Shown: positions 1 through 13,600 of the stretch, one piece after another
Numbering within the stretch: the first letter of the stretch is position 1
Layout: each line of letters begins with the position of its first letter
NCBI GenBank assembly: GCA_023846275.1
Contig: CM043872.1
Location: 30,370,670 to 30,434,669 of the forward strand
Origin: Vanilla planifolia
Taxonomy: Eukaryota; Streptophyta; Magnoliopsida; Asparagales; Orchidaceae
DNA: 64,000 bases
Direction of reading: 5' to 3'
Notes under the pieces: generated by a model
The model's input: the letters and a program-made list of their open reading frames with translations, nothing else
Databases searched by the model: none
Told to the model about the DNA's origin: nothing
Translations under genes and position numbers: made by a program

Positions 1-3000
1 ATTCCAAAAAAAAAATTCTCAAATTTCATAAACCCTTGAACGCACTTCTTAACTCTAATTTTATTACCATCATGTGTTTTAACTAATAATGCATTTTTTT
101 GTATATAATTGTTTCACAAATAAAACATTACATGTACATTGAGAATCAAAAAGTGGTGCTCCACTATCGAGTGATACTAAGATCGAAAAATATTGAAACG
201 ATAAAGTACTAAGACATTCTACTGTGATATGACATACTCTTGATTGATCATCTCTATCTATAATCTACATTACTAGCTCATAATCCAATAAAAAATATAG
301 TTCCTCTATAAACTCAACTTCTACTAAAACTAGGAGACTCAAAAACCACCTCAAATACAACTCTAGTGAGTGGACATGTTCTAGTAATATGATATAGCTT
401 TTCATATGTGAAACATTGAATCTATCCTCCAAGCTTATATAACAACAAATGCCTCTATAGGATCCATTATATTAAATATATTGAGATGTCTTTACATAAA
501 CTTTCACATTTGTTTTACTATTGCTGGCAATTGAAACTACTTCCCCTATACTTTTTTAAACCTCATAAAAGAAGTTGCATCCTTAATTGCTAAAGATTCT
601 TCTTCTCTTTTTTTTTCTTACCTTTTTGGGAACTTTGTATCTTCTACCAACTCCATATAAACAGATATCCTAAGTGAAATTAAACCATATTTAATTTCAT
701 GTTTTAATCATCGACAGAGCATTAAACATTGTTATTTTTCAAAATCAATCAGATATGAAATATGTGATAAAATAGTAAATTTTTGTAATTGATGTCATTC
801 TAAACTAGACTTGGTCGATCCTCTCTCATCTTTTCTTTCATAAATATAAAAATGTACCACCTTTCAAAGTCATCAACAAAATCTTTTCATAAAATATCTT
901 TAATAGCTTGCTACAAAAATGAATCTAACAATATAATTTCCACCAACCATCAGCATCATCCTCTAATACCAAGATAGATTACGAAACTCATTTTTAGGAC
1001 AATCCATACCATTAAGGATCATCTTTATCTATCAGTGAACTTTCTTCTGATACTCCTATATATTAAAAAGAAGATATGATGACAATTATATTGAAATATT
1101 CCTATTATTTGATTTTTGTTCTAGGACTTTATTTTTATTCTAAAATTTAGCTTTTCCTTACTCTTTTCTTGTTCCTGCATTGTGTTTCAAGAAGTTTCAC
1201 ATATCCAAATTTAAAATTTTTAATAACATAATGCCTAATGACAATCACAAAATGTCATACACATATTGTGCAAATGTCCTCATCCATAGAACAGATGAGT
1301 TTATAAACTTTAGATTCTGATACCATCCTGTTGTATCCCACTTATCCTTTTTATCTAATAAAAGACATAATCAGAAATAATCAAGTTAAATCAGAGTATA
1401 ATAACAATGCAAAGTACACAAATCTAACATTCAGATAAACATGACAATATTGAAATTTTAAACCATTTCTCAAAGAAAATCCTCATGAAATAAGTAAAAA
1501 CTAAAAAAACACATGCTTACCAACCAAAATAAAATTTAAATATCAACATACTAAATGCAACACCAAGATATATAAAAAACAATATTTCTCAAAAACAACT
1601 CCATGCAGTAACTCAATCAACTCAAATATCACTTGTCACTCTCTTTTTCTATGTCTATGACATAAAATGAAAGTAAAGAAATAAAATTTACAAAACTTAA
1701 TAAATGAATTTCTATTTACAACAATATCTCAATGTAAAATGATAATACTGAACAGTAATAAAAACATAGCATCATAACAATACTTATAATTGAATAAATC
1801 ACAATTAGACAGTATGCCTTATATTATATATGTATACAAATGAATAGTTTATATTATTTATAATAATAATAATACTTTTTTTCATCATCATACTTAGAAT
1901 TGTTCTTTTTTTTATTATTCTCATTAGCTTTTCATATTTTTAATATTAAAATATTCAAATTTTCCTAAATGATTATTATCTTATCATATTATTTTATATC
2001 ATCACATCTCATTTTTATTTAACGTCTTATTATCTCATCTAAAACCTCTGCTAACAAACATATCATAAACACATTAAGCATTAAATAAAATACTTGTGAT
2101 TTTTTAGAACTTCGCAATCAAAACATATCTAAAAATCAGACCTTACATAATATATTAATGATAATAGAGAATGAAATCTTTGATATATTCTCATAACACA
2201 ATCTATAACCAATGTTTATCAAACTCTACGAAATGTGCTTGAGGCCAATCATATATCAAACTAAATACATCAAAATATAACATCATTAAGGGTGTTGTAC
2301 ACATGGGATTCATATTGCCTACCATATCATTATCTTTTTCTTTAATTTTTTTTGTAACTTTTCTCATTTTCTATGTTCTAATAATTTTCTATTTAATAGA
2401 ATGCATTATGCATATATGCAATTTTATAAACTTATAATGTTATATTATATCATATCAACTTCATTTTCCAATCAATATTAGAATAAATACACATAAATAT
2501 AAAAGATGTCCTATTTAAAACCTCAATAAACAACACTAACTTTTATGACAATTAATTTTAAATTTACCTACCTATGTTCTGGAAGATTACTCTTTTCATT
2601 TTTTTCTCATTTATTTCCTGCATAAAACAATTTATGCAAACATTCATCATAACATAATCACTTTTCTATTTACATGATGCTCCATAATATTCATAATGCT
2701 CACAAAACCAAGACTCATAGTTCCTTTAACTATAACTTCTTATTTTTGCAAATTTTCCAAAATCCACATCACTATATTGTTGAGTTTTTTCCTTCCAGCC
2801 TAAGCCTGCAGCACCAGATTCTTACTTATCCTCATCTCTTTAAGGCGGTTAAGGAAATGCAAACGGCAATCTCATCCATATTGCAAAAGGAGAATTCCAT
2901 CTAGTTTACATAAAATTGTTTCTTTATAGCTTTAATCCTTGAAAATACAGAATAATTTAATTAGAGTTTCAAAAATTATGAAACAAGTTTTCATAAATTC

Positions 3001-3599
3001 TGCACATTGAGCTCTATCAAACCATGCTCAAATTCATATTCTATGATGCTTTACAAACTAATATGTTTTAAGAGATGATCAAAATATTATTATTTTATTT
3101 TGATGCAACAAACATTTAAAATAACTTTATTATATCAAATACATGTAATTACATTCTTATATGCATTCTTTTCTTATTTATATATATATCCTACAAAAAT
3201 CAATCTCTAGATATTATGCTTTGATCATAGAGAGGTTGACATCCTAGAGATAATAGTTAAGCTTTTTCGAAAAAATTGAATTATTGAGTAATGATACCCT
3301 TGATTGAGGCCTATACTTGAGAATTTTGTGGATTGATAAATGAGAACATAACATTACATCCATATATTATATTATATATAGCTTTTGTCCAAATTTTTAA
3401 CTTATTTGTATGTGAAAATTTTGTAAACATAAGCTAGGCATAGAAAAAGAGATAGAAAGAATTTTATATCCAACTATAATTAAGAAAATATAGTTCGTGT
3501 TAAAAGGTGAGAATAGTAGATCTTTTAAGAATCATGTTATGTGAAAAAAAGGAAAAAAAAGATTCATTTTCATGCACCTAAAAAACCAAGCGTATAAAC
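1..3599. other. AT-rich intergenic DNA, no gene seen
   Basis: This stretch is strongly AT-rich, with poly-A/T runs and many stops in all frames. The 76-aa open frame at 2674-2904 has low-complexity composition and resembles no family I know. I see no splice-bounded exon, RNA gene or intact transposon domain. It is probably old repeat DNA too decayed to identify. Confidence 0.5.
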
Positions 3600-3860
3600 C
3601 AATGTTGGTCGTGCATCTATTGTGACAATTAAAAAGAAAGTGTCATATTATACTAATTGTGGTAGATTGCATTGAAATAATTATTAGGTTAGGTTGGTAG
3701 AGAAGCACACAAAAGTTGCTATACTTGTAGAGAATATGGCCATTTAGCCAAGGATTGCCCTCAAGCTAGCAAAGGATCGCCCTTAAGCTGGCAAAGGATC
3801 TATGATGCCTCAATCACCTTTGAGCTTAGATAAATGTATTCCATTTATTATCATTCCTAT
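3600..3860 (+). mobile_element. Ty3-gypsy gag zinc-knuckle remnant
   Basis: Positions 3717-3758 (+) translate to a perfect retroviral-type CCHC zinc knuckle (C-x2-C-x4-H-x4-C), reading CYTCREYGHLAKDC and followed by PQASKG. Just upstream, near 3640-3670, is a decayed NCGRLH segment matching the half-finger that precedes the knuckle in plant gypsy Gag proteins. Stops and frameshifts flank the motif, and no reverse transcriptase is attached. The function in an intact element would be binding genomic RNA during particle assembly; here it is a fossil. Confidence 0.75.
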
Positions 3861-5279
3861 TAATATCAATATAGATTAGCTTTCTCCTTGATGCTGTTGC
3901 TGTTTCTCCTCATAAGGTCTCAAATACAATTGAACTAATGATAGTTATGTGATACCTTAAATATTTTTTAATCATACTTATATATATGTTACCATTTTTT
4001 TTATTCTCATGAAAGTTATATTCTTGATATTTTATTAGTAAAAGTAAATATTGAATTGAAATATTAAGATATTATCTTATTATAAATATTTATGAACCAA
4101 CTTATGCATCTGACACTTTAATTGTGATGTAAAGAAAGATTTAATAGCCAATTTTGGTTAATCAAATAGATAAAATGGCATAAATTTAAAGTTATCAAAT
4201 TAAGATTTGAGAAAAGTGATTATTTGTGGTATAATATAATAATGAGAATCGATAAATAATATGACTTTTGGTAATTGGATGTGATGAATTTTTGTGATCA
4301 TAATTATTTTTTTTTTAAATAGTAATTATGATAGATCGATAAAATACTATTTTCATTATGTTTAAAACTAGGAAAATTGTATGCTAACAAAAAGAATGAA
4401 TAAATTATTAATTAATGCGATTATTTGTTTGGAATTTGATTAAAGAATGAAGTTAAAATTGACAAGATGAGACGAATACGTAAATAAAGTTCAAGGATAG
4501 GTATAATACTAATTTTGTAAGAACTAAAAGAAGATGATTCTTGATGTTATAATAGATTTATAAACAGTGGATAAGTACAATAAAAAAGTGCTTAATTGAT
4601 TAATGCAATATAAGAAAAGTAATCATAAATGAGAAATACATTTTCATTGTGTAAGCCAAAATGATAACAATGAGGTTATAATAAATGAATATATTATCTT
4701 GACAATAAAAAAGGGAAAGCCAAACTCATGATTATTTACAAATTTGGCTAATGTAAATAAAGCAAAGAGCTTAGCTCTATTTAAGCTAAATGCATATGTT
4801 TATGGGATTAGAATGTGGAATTTAGCAAATCTGGGGCATAAAAAAAGAGGGTATAGAAAGTGTTTCTCTAGGAAAGAAGTATAAAAGGACTTTGACCATC
4901 CAAACATAAGGAGTGAGATTTATAAGATAAGCAACAAACAAGATAACTCCCTAAACTTTTATAGCATTGGTTGTTGATAAAGTAGGACTAGCTACTTGAA
5001 ATAGTTAGCAACTTTTTCTTACAACATCCCATTCGATTGCCACGTATACAGGTAGTTGCTTTGATTGAAAATTCCCATTTTTGGCAAAAAAAATTCACAT
5101 CACCACCTCAAACAATTCACATGCATTATCAAGATGCATGTTATTTAATTTCCTTCTAAAATCGTGTCTCAATCATTGAATAAAAGGTTTAGAATGCATC
5201 ACAAATAAAATTTTCTCTTTTTAAAATGGTAAATTCAAGTACATCTAGAGAAACATTAACTAATGTTAAGAATTAGTTG
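3861..5279. other. AT-rich repeat-like DNA, no gene
   Basis: This is AT-rich sequence with no open frame of note. It lies between a gypsy gag relic and a copia relic and is probably decayed internal or LTR sequence of one of them, but I recognise no domain. Confidence 0.4.
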
Positions 5280-7010
5280 GTACCAAAATTGGTAAGAGTT
5301 GAATATTGATATTAGATATCATAATGAATAAGAACAAAAACTTTATTACTTACGAAGACTAATGGGAAATGGGTTAGACTTTGCTTTGCTTAATGAAACG
5401 CATGACAACGGTGAAAAACATTTGGAAAAGATTTTCCTAAATTTTCAAAAGTAAATGATGTCTATTATAGGAAGCATGATCCAAACATTTGTGCCATAAA
5501 ATTGATGATGCCTCAATGATATTGTTGTTGATTCACTACATTCCTCAAAGAAATATAACCCATTACAAAGCATGTCTTTTCCAATCAGTAACTTTGAAGA
5601 GGTCCTACAAAAAAAGCATCAAGCCTAAATGTCACAGTGCAACCAAGATCTTTTGTAATATAACTAGCAAAAAAGAGGTTGCAATTGAATGAGAGAGCAT
5701 ATAATATTCAAATTGTAATGTGGGAGATAAAGATAAAGACATAGAATGGCTCAAGCTTGTGGAAATGTCTTAATTGTGTACGTAAGAGGCCATAAACAAT
5801 CGATCTATTCCATGAAAATTTGATAATACACTCTATGGAAATAAATTGATGAGATGCCCCCATTATCAACAATCTATTCCCCAATTTTGGATAAGAAGAA
5901 TATATATTATCAACCAAATCTTCTCAAACATTATAAGAGATAATTTGTTGTAACATGAAACAACAATTGTTATAATTGTTTTGGAGGATGCCAAACCTTG
6001 TAGTTGACATGGTTATGTTTGAAGAAGGATTTGAATTTTGCCTTGGAATATTGATCATAGCTATGATGCTGTCAAGTAGGCAAGTATCCATTCTATTTAA
6101 AACAATGATCCATCGTATGGCAAATCATTTTGCAAGATCATAACAAAGCTTCCATGTAGTCCATATAGCATTTTAAATTATCGAATTTCCATGCTCACTA
6201 ATAATAGCCTTGAGAGTCATATAAGCAACAAATTCAATAACTTTTACTTTGAAAGAAGAGCTAATTGTTTTTCTTCACAAATAATCAAAACATAAACTTT
6301 GGATATTTATGGAATAGTATCACTATTTGGGATGGATGATATAAGGACATTAAAGGTATCATAAGGTCCCAAGAGGAATGAAAACAATTGTTCCTCATCA
6401 TGATTAGAAAAAACTACTTGAATAACAAGGAAAAAACAAAAAGGATAGTTTCCAAACTAGACAAAAGTGCTCAGCTCCTCCAAATATAACCTTTAAGCAA
6501 ATTAAAATAAACTACACTAAGATTACATTGGCTTACCTCACTTATCATCTTTCTAATGGTGTATCACCTTGCCCAAAATGATGTTCTAGATTTTCCCAAA
6601 TTTCTTTGGTTGATTACATAAAGAAAGGGCTTGGTTGATGACCCTAGAGAAAGAATTTCAAAACCATGTTACAACCACAGAGTTGAACTTTTTCCAAATA
6701 GAATATTCAACTCCAGAGACCAAGAATAAAAATGCTACAATCCAAAGAAACAATTTTTTTATCTTGTGTTCAAAGCATTAACCACATTTGAATGCCAAAC
6801 AAAGTCAATGAGACGATGAAGAGATCAAAGACCAAAACACTACTAGTTATGTTTTCAAAAGTTAAATAATTTGGAAACTAAGAATCCTACGTAAGAAATA
6901 AGGATCAAATAACCATATTATCAACAATGATACGAAAAATCGAAGAAATGTACATACTCCTAGTTTGATCATTTTTTGTACTCATCATTGGAAAAGCTAC
7001 ATGTGAAAAC
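5280..7010 (-). mobile_element. Ty1-copia relic: gag, protease and start of integrase
   Basis: Read on the minus strand, the parts come in copia order. Roughly 6900-6260 is a UBN2-type Gag: a FPNYLT-like start, then STKEIWENLEHHFGQ, then a segment near LLGPYDTFNVLISSIPNS. Near 6150-6100 a CHTMDHCFK motif fits a decayed zinc knuckle. At 5917-5708 is the protease region, where LLIMGASHQFIS corresponds to the usual D-[ST]-G-A-[ST]-H site with the catalytic Asp lost. At about 5700-5290 the gag-pre-integrase region follows, with a recognisable WHKCLDHASYN (WHxRLGHxS). Multiple stops and frame changes show it is dead. No LTRs were found. Confidence 0.75.
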
Positions 7011-8564
7011 AAAATCAAGATAGAGAAAAGAAGCAAAAGAATGCCACAATTAAATCAAGTGACAAAAAAAGAAAAAACCAACAATCTTTTGTAGTCAAAA
7101 GGCTCGAGAGGATAGATCAGTACTCAATGTTCAAAAAAAGAAAATAGAGGAAGGTAAGAAACATAAAAGGAAGAAGAAATCATCTCCTTTTCTATTTTTG
7201 CTTGTTACATTATTGATCCATTTGTCTTGTATTGGCTCTCATGGCAATCGGCAAAGATTATGTAGTTAAGACCTTCTCAGCTTTCAAAACGCAAACTAAG
7301 TTTAAAGGGCTAGGATAAATAGAGGAAGAGAGAAAAAGAGATAAATGTGTTAAACATGAATGATGCTCTTATTTTTTAGACTTTCAATACCCAAACATAA
7401 GAAACAAAAAATGAGTCATATCTAAAGGGTTTATATACTCACGCTACAAAATTAAAGATGTCGACAGATAACAATTAATAAACTACTCCTGATTAAGCAT
7501 AAAAAAAATCACGGTCCTCCCATAATTCATGGAATCTTTAGGAAAAATAAATTCAAAAGCACTAATATCTTGCCCAATCAGGTTACTCCTCTTTCTTGCA
7601 TCAAATACTTGGAATATACTTTCATGACTTCATCCTTGTGTTCCCATCAATGCATCTTCAACGATGCCATCTAGAAGTTCTCAAATATTGGAGAGCTTCC
7701 TTGAGACCTAGTAAAGGTTTCTTAAGACCTTGGAGGTCGCTCAAGACCTTGTCTCACATTTTATTTCACGAGACTTTTCCTTCCTTTTTCAAGGGAGGTA
7801 CAAACTCCATTTCACCAATTGTCCTTTTCAATTTTCAAAACTTTCACAATAAACCCTAAAAGCTAATAAGACCTCTTGAGAAAGCTTCGAATTACTATTG
7901 GGGTTGAACATTGACAAATCATCCTTTTGAAGAAAAAATTAAAGAATTAAGAAATTATTTTTTTTTGTAATAAAAAGGATAAGACAAACAACGAAATCTT
8001 CATAATATTAGAAATCAAGATCTGGAAACAAATAGAAATAGGAGAATCATAATAATAAGACATTACTAATAACATCACCAATGATTGGCAGTTTATGATT
8101 GCAAGCAAATAATGTGGTTCCCAATCGTGTAAACATCATGCCATGGAGCTCAGCACTATATGCCATGGAAAACAGCTATGAACTCTGGCAGATCACACCA
8201 AATCATTTTCTGTAACAAGAAATTTGAATGCAAACAGAGGACAAATTTCAGCAGATAGTTCCAGAAGCAACACAGCAAGGCACGGGTTTTAGAGCAAAAT
8301 GACGAGCAACATTATGTTGGCTTATTTGGAGGGTTCGATCTGAAAGACTTGATTCCCAATTAAACATTAGGGTTCCTATTCGCCGCTAAAAAACATGCTT
8401 CCGACCTCCCTAGTAGCCTAACAGATGAGATGATTAGCCGGTGAAAGTCTCATTAATCTTTCCTGCCGCTATCTGCTTTATTAAGCTAAAAAATCGGCAA
8501 AAGAATCCACCGAAACACGTCCGCTAATCGAGAAAATAAGCCAGCAAAAAGGAAAAATAGCAAC
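7011..8564. other. Sequence downstream of SPL exon 1; no second exon visible
   Basis: On the minus strand this begins with the GT donor of the SPL exon (8564-8563) and should be intron 1 of that gene. I looked for the second half of the SBP domain (an RFH..SEFD..KRSCRRRL-type segment) and did not find it here or further left. The 87-aa plus-strand frame at 7596-7859 resembles no family I know. The part to about 7.9 kb looks like repeat DNA; 7.9-8.56 kb looks like ordinary unique intron. Confidence 0.5.
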
Positions 8565-8908
8565 CTGCTGCATTGCTGACAGAAGCGCTGCCGGAGCCCG
8601 GCGACGATGACCACCGAAGCCTTGGCGTGAGCCTCGCACACCTTGTGCCGCCGGTGGTACCTTTTGGCCTCTGTCAGATCCGCCAAGCACTTCTCCGCCT
8701 GGCAGATCGGGAACGACACCCCCCCACCTCCACCCCCTGTCCTCCCCCTAGCCACGGCCAACGCCGTCAACGTCCGTCGTAGTCTCTCCGATCCCCCTTC
8801 CTCGTTCCCCTCGGCGTCACCTTCCTCCATGGCCGCCGCAGCCTCCGTGGAGGCAGCCAAAGCCTGCTCCTTGGCGCTCCGCCGAGATTCCAGTGGATTC
8901 TTCTCCAT
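8565..8908 (-). CDS. SPL: Squamosa promoter-binding-like (SBP-box) protein, exon 1
   Basis: SBP-box proteins are plant-specific transcription factors that bind GTAC-core DNA in the nucleus and control phase change, flowering and plant form. The ATG at 8908 opens a 344-nt exon of 114 codons plus two bases. It has an acidic and Ala/Gly-rich N-terminus, then the first SBP half. Zinc site 1 is C69, C74, C91, H94; YHRRHKVCE (84-92) and [10 protein letters not shown] (105-114) are hallmark segments, with C110 and C113 starting zinc site 2. The exon ends at CAGCAATGCAGCAG before GT, the conserved intron position between the two halves of the domain. The short N-terminus resembles the small SPL classes more than the large SPL1/12 type. 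An upstream in-frame ATG (9103) would add 65 residues without SBP similarity, so I prefer 8908. The remaining exons, including zinc ligands 3-4 of site 2 and the nuclear localisation signal, are not visible in the window, so the gene has a very long intron or is truncated. Confidence 0.9.
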
Positions 8909-10409
8909 CGAACATGGGAGTGGGAGAAGGCCTTGGACTCCGGTAAAAAGGGTGACCGGGAGGGGGAGAGAACCAAAGAAAGGGGTTTGTGGTCCTCGGT
9001 CCTCGCCATTTTTACTCGCTCCCTCAACTTTTGCTTGGATCGATGGAGATGGAGCGGTGGGAGGCCCGCGGTTAATTTGACATGGACAAAGGTTTTCCGA
9101 CAATTTTTTTACTTTCCGGTAAATGGTCGAAAAGGGAGAGGAACGGTGCGAAACCAGAATATGGTACAGGAAGATAGATGGTGGCAGCTGAATGTCGATG
9201 CACCATGAAAAAAATATCTAGTCCGACAATTTCTGAGCCGTCCAATGTTTGTCATATCAAATGGCAGGCCCAAGATTTGTGCTCAAACATTTCGTTGAAC
9301 TTTCAGCGGATGAATGTAGGAATTGTTTAGCGTCGATTATTTACTCGTTCTGGTATCTTATTTTTACTTACTTCTTTGTGTTTTTCATAATATAATATTA
9401 AGTTTGATAGATTACATTTCACTTTTTTTTTATTTTAAAAATATACTAGGACATTAAAAAAAAGAAATACATTTACTTTTTTAAAATAATTTTTAATAAA
9501 AAATAATTATTTTATTAAATATTCATTCTATTTATATTATAACTTGATAATTTTTTAAATAATACAACTCTTAAGAATAAAAATTTTATCTATAATTAAT
9601 TCATTTTTTATTATTTATTTGAGATAAAACATATATATATATTACTATAAACAAAGTTATATTTATATTTATATAATTTACAATAACAATTAAAATAATT
9701 GTTATTATATTATTACTATTGACATTAGTTATAAGAATTTTATTGAAAATTTTGAATATTGTATGAATAAAATTTCTTTATAATTTAAATGAATCAATTA
9801 TGAATAAAATTCATAAATTTGAATTTTAATGTTTTATTATGTTATAAAATTTTTCTTATCTAAAAACTCGTAAGACTTTAATATAAATGAAATAAATATA
9901 TAAACAAACTCTTCTCAATTTATGCAATTTTGAAAACTATGTGCATTTTATTTGTATCTATAGTTGCATAAATTGAGCTAATTCTTTAAACATCCATAAT
10001 TATGATATTATTGTTGATATAAGTTATAAATACTTTAATAACAAATTTTGAAACCATTGCAACAATTATGTGTTTCTTGTAAAATTATATTTTTAATATA
10101 CCAAAATAAAAAACCAAGAAAATGAAGTCATGTACAAAATTTCTAGAATTTTCAATGTTTTACCAAAAATAAATTTAACCAAAAAGTTCTGAAATAATAA
10201 TATGAATAAAATAGATATATATGACAAATAAACTTTTATTTTTTAATTAGACGTTATTTTTGAAAATTTTATTATGTAAAGTTAAAAAGAATGTGTATTT
10301 TATTCGAATCCTGTACGTTTTAGATCACTTTGGAACAAAATAGATATTTGAATCCTTTTTCTCGATGTTGTATTTCACCTAAGCTAAGGCGACTTGCTCG
10401 CCACCGGGA
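8909..10409. promoter_or_regulatory. Divergent intergenic region between SPL and PrmA-like gene
   Basis: About 1.5 kb separates the start codons of two head-to-head genes. The first 250 bp on the SPL side are GC-rich and presumably hold its 5' UTR and core promoter. From about 9360 to 10330 the DNA becomes very AT-rich with no open frame. I cannot single out a convincing TATA box for either gene. Shared regulation is possible from the geometry but is not shown. Confidence 0.55.
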
Positions 10410-10682
10410 ATGATGTCGTGCGGCCTCCGCTTTCTCCGGCGTTTAACTTCTCCGGAGATTTCTCATCCATGTCGTCACCTCCCATCCGCTTTTATTTATA
10501 ACTTCTCTAGTGTTTCGAAGCCAACTGTAAGACAGCATCGGAACCTCTCTTTAAAATTCGTTTTTCCCTTCAATTTCAAGAAGAGTGAAGTAGGTTTCTG
10601 CACTCGGGCAATCGAAACGGAGCAACCGGACTCATTCTGGCCGTACTCATCGGTTTGCATTCGCTGCAGCGAAGATGTAGCT
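10410..10682 (+). CDS. PRMA: PrmA-like gene exon 1 (transit peptide and start of mature protein)
   Basis: This exon encodes residues 1-91, starting [16 protein letters not shown] and ending [10 protein letters not shown]. The donor is GTGAGT at 10683. The first 70 residues look like an organellar targeting peptide; the segment from about residue 80 corresponds to the N-terminal domain of PrmA that contacts L11. The open frame continues into the intron, so a read-through protein would be about 125 aa. Confidence 0.88.
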
Positions 10683-13600
10683 GTGAGTTGTTCGATTGCT
10701 TCGTTGATTTATTTCGCACAATGTGTTAGGCTTCTCTGTAGGGTCAAACTGGCAGCCTCTTCGTTATGCTGTAAACTTCAGTGCTGATGAGATGAGTTCG
10801 ACGTTTGAACTCTTGGTTTACGTGTTGTGATTCTGGAGGACAAAGTTTTGTTCGACATTACGAGATCATGCGTCTAGTTTTTCACATTATATTTTTATTG
10901 AAAACTTATGTTCAATTTTGTTGGATTTTCCATTGCTGTGTCATTTCGGAATTTATTGGTTTATTTCCTCCGAAAGCTAACTGTGACAGAGTTCCATTAG
11001 TTTATTTCACGTGTGGACGAACTGGTCAGGTTATTTGATGTCGTTTTGAGAGTCCTTGTTTTAGCAATGCTACAACCTTTGTTTAAAATTGCCAATAGAT
11101 TTATTCAGCAAGTTTTGTTAGTCCAAAAATGACAATTTCAATATGATAAGATAGGCACATCAGTACAATCATTTTTGTTGTGGAGAAATTTCGTAAAACT
11201 TTTAGTTACAACTGCCAATATATTTACTCAGCACCTTTTGTCAATCCAAAAATAACAATTTCGATACCATAGATAGCAACATCATTGCAGCCATTTTGTT
11301 GTGGAGGCATCTCTTGGCCACACAGTTACCTATAAAGTATTATATCAATATATCTCATCTTGCAAAAAGGTAGGATTGAAAATGAAATGTTCTAAAAAAA
11401 GTGTCTAGCTCATGGCTAGCACTTGGCCTAGTAGCATCGTGTAGCATTCTTCATGCAAGATGGTGGTAATTGAAGTGGTTCCTCATCAATTGTTAATTAT
11501 TTTTGCCTGTTTAGACTATTTCTCTTCCATTAAGAAGAAAGCTTTTTAGCCAACTTGAAAAGGTTTTTTTATAATGAGAGATTTTATGTCGTATAAAGAG
11601 ACTATGACAACTTGGGAGGAAAACAGTTTTCTATCCTTTGTTTTCTACCTTGCTAGATTACTGTAAATTTGGAAGCATACCCATCCAAATTGTTTTCCCC
11701 CTGTTTTGGAAGGATTTTCTTGATAAATCTTTAGCTTCCATCTTTTCATACTTTTCAATTTGCTTGGTGGTTCTAAATTACAGTGTGTGAAAAGTTGATT
11801 TATAAGTATTGTCCTTCTAAAATTTATCTAGTCTTTTTGCTGTGTTTGTGTGCACAAGCTGTCTTTTATATATACTTAGATTTTTTTGTAGCTGAATTTT
11901 GTTCGTTGTGTAATTCTTTTATGGTAGAAATCATATTTCCAAAAGTTCCTTTCATTGATTAAGATGCGTTGGTTATAAAGAGGGCAAGTGCTGGACAATA
12001 AAATGCGATCCAGAGGTGAATTGACGATGCAGAACTAGAATTTAAGGTTTCCATGTTAATCTGGTTAACCAACATGAATCTTTAGCTCAATTTTATTATT
12101 CCTTATGTTTAGATGATTCTCTAAATCTAATTTTTGGCATTTTTCTTTAATCTGAAATTGCAAATGACAAGTAATCAAAAGGAAACCAAATCATATTTTG
12201 GAGTTGGATTATTATATTTTAAGGCTTCCCATTAGTTGTTCTTATCTTTAACAATTAATCCACCTCTTTCTTCTTCTATCTTTATAAAAATTTATTCCCT
12301 TTTTCTCTTCTCTAAGCTTTATCTATTTTATGTAAGGCTTAGCAAAAGAAATTAGAACAAATGATACACTAGGAGATGGAGGATAAAAATTTTTGAACTT
12401 CTCGGTTTGATTCTCGTAATCCTTGACTGTTCTTATATATTTTCAATATATTTCTTTTGTGTATTTTTTATTTTTTATTTATATCTTTATTGTACTTTAT
12501 TTTTTACCCTTGAATTGTAGGAGTTGCACAATGATATGTGTTATAAACGAAAAGAATATGATGGAAGAATGATGATTTTTATACTTATCTACCTAATTTT
12601 CATGGGCCTTAATAATACTTTCCTTAGTTTCATTCCACTTTTTCTCTTTATAATTTCTTTCTCATCCGCATTTTACTTTTTTTTTCTTCAATTCTGTCAT
12701 TAGTTCTTTATTTATAATTGAGTGGACATGGAATTATATATAATTTAAAAGAAAGCCAATGATGTCTAATAGATGGAGGATGAGGAATTAAAGACATATC
12801 CGACTTATTCTTTTTAGCTTTATAATCTCCCATTATTTGTGGTAGGTGAAGAAAAGTGATTTTAATACTTCATTTAATTTTGGCTATATTTGACAATTCA
12901 TCTTTAATGCTTTACTCTTTCTCTGTTTCTTTTTTTAAATTGTTATTCTTTTATTCTAATCTTCAAATAATGGAAGGGAACTTTACTAAACAAGGGTCTT
13001 AAGATGAGTAAAGGTTACTGCTGGATGTCAGGACCAATGAGTTAGTTATAGCTTCAGTTTGCATTGCATTTGTCCTGAAATTTAAGGCCAAGGATTTGAA
13101 TGCTCGAAAAGGAAGAGTATTCGATGACAAGAATTTAACTATTTTGAAATTAAAATATATTTTATTAATTAAAATATATTTTATTAATTAAAATAACAAA
13201 AAATGTACTGTATTTTTTTAAAATAATACTAGAGTAAATAATGCTATATATGAATGAGTTGGCTAGGTTTTTGAAACAAAAATGTACCTCTGTATGTCAT
13301 AATACAATATCACTGAGGTTTAAAAGAAAACTTTGTTTGGCATGAATAGACCAGCTAAACAGCAATTTTTTAAGATTTTAAGCATTGGGAAACAACGTTA
13401 ACACTTATTGCCAAATTAGTTGTGCAGTTTGAGCCATGAACGCTAGAGATCAAATGGTAATATTATGGAAAGCTTTATGGTCATTTCTACCAAAGATGAG
13501 GTGAAAAAATATAATCTGTGATTTATGATCTAAAACAAGGTTTGCAATAATGTGAACATGTATAATTGATGTGGGCTGTGACATGGATGAAAATCAGATA

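Noticed and set aside
8643..9080. 145-codon plus-strand frame
   Set aside because: It is the antisense shadow of the GC-rich SPL exon.
8486..9103. 205-codon minus frame as a complete single-exon protein
   Set aside because: The part after QQCSR is intron read-through past a GT donor, and the 65 residues before MEKN have no SBP similarity.
10683..11038. Open frames continuing past PrmA exon 1
   Set aside because: They follow a clear GTGAGT donor; exon 2 at 13838 restores the family alignment.
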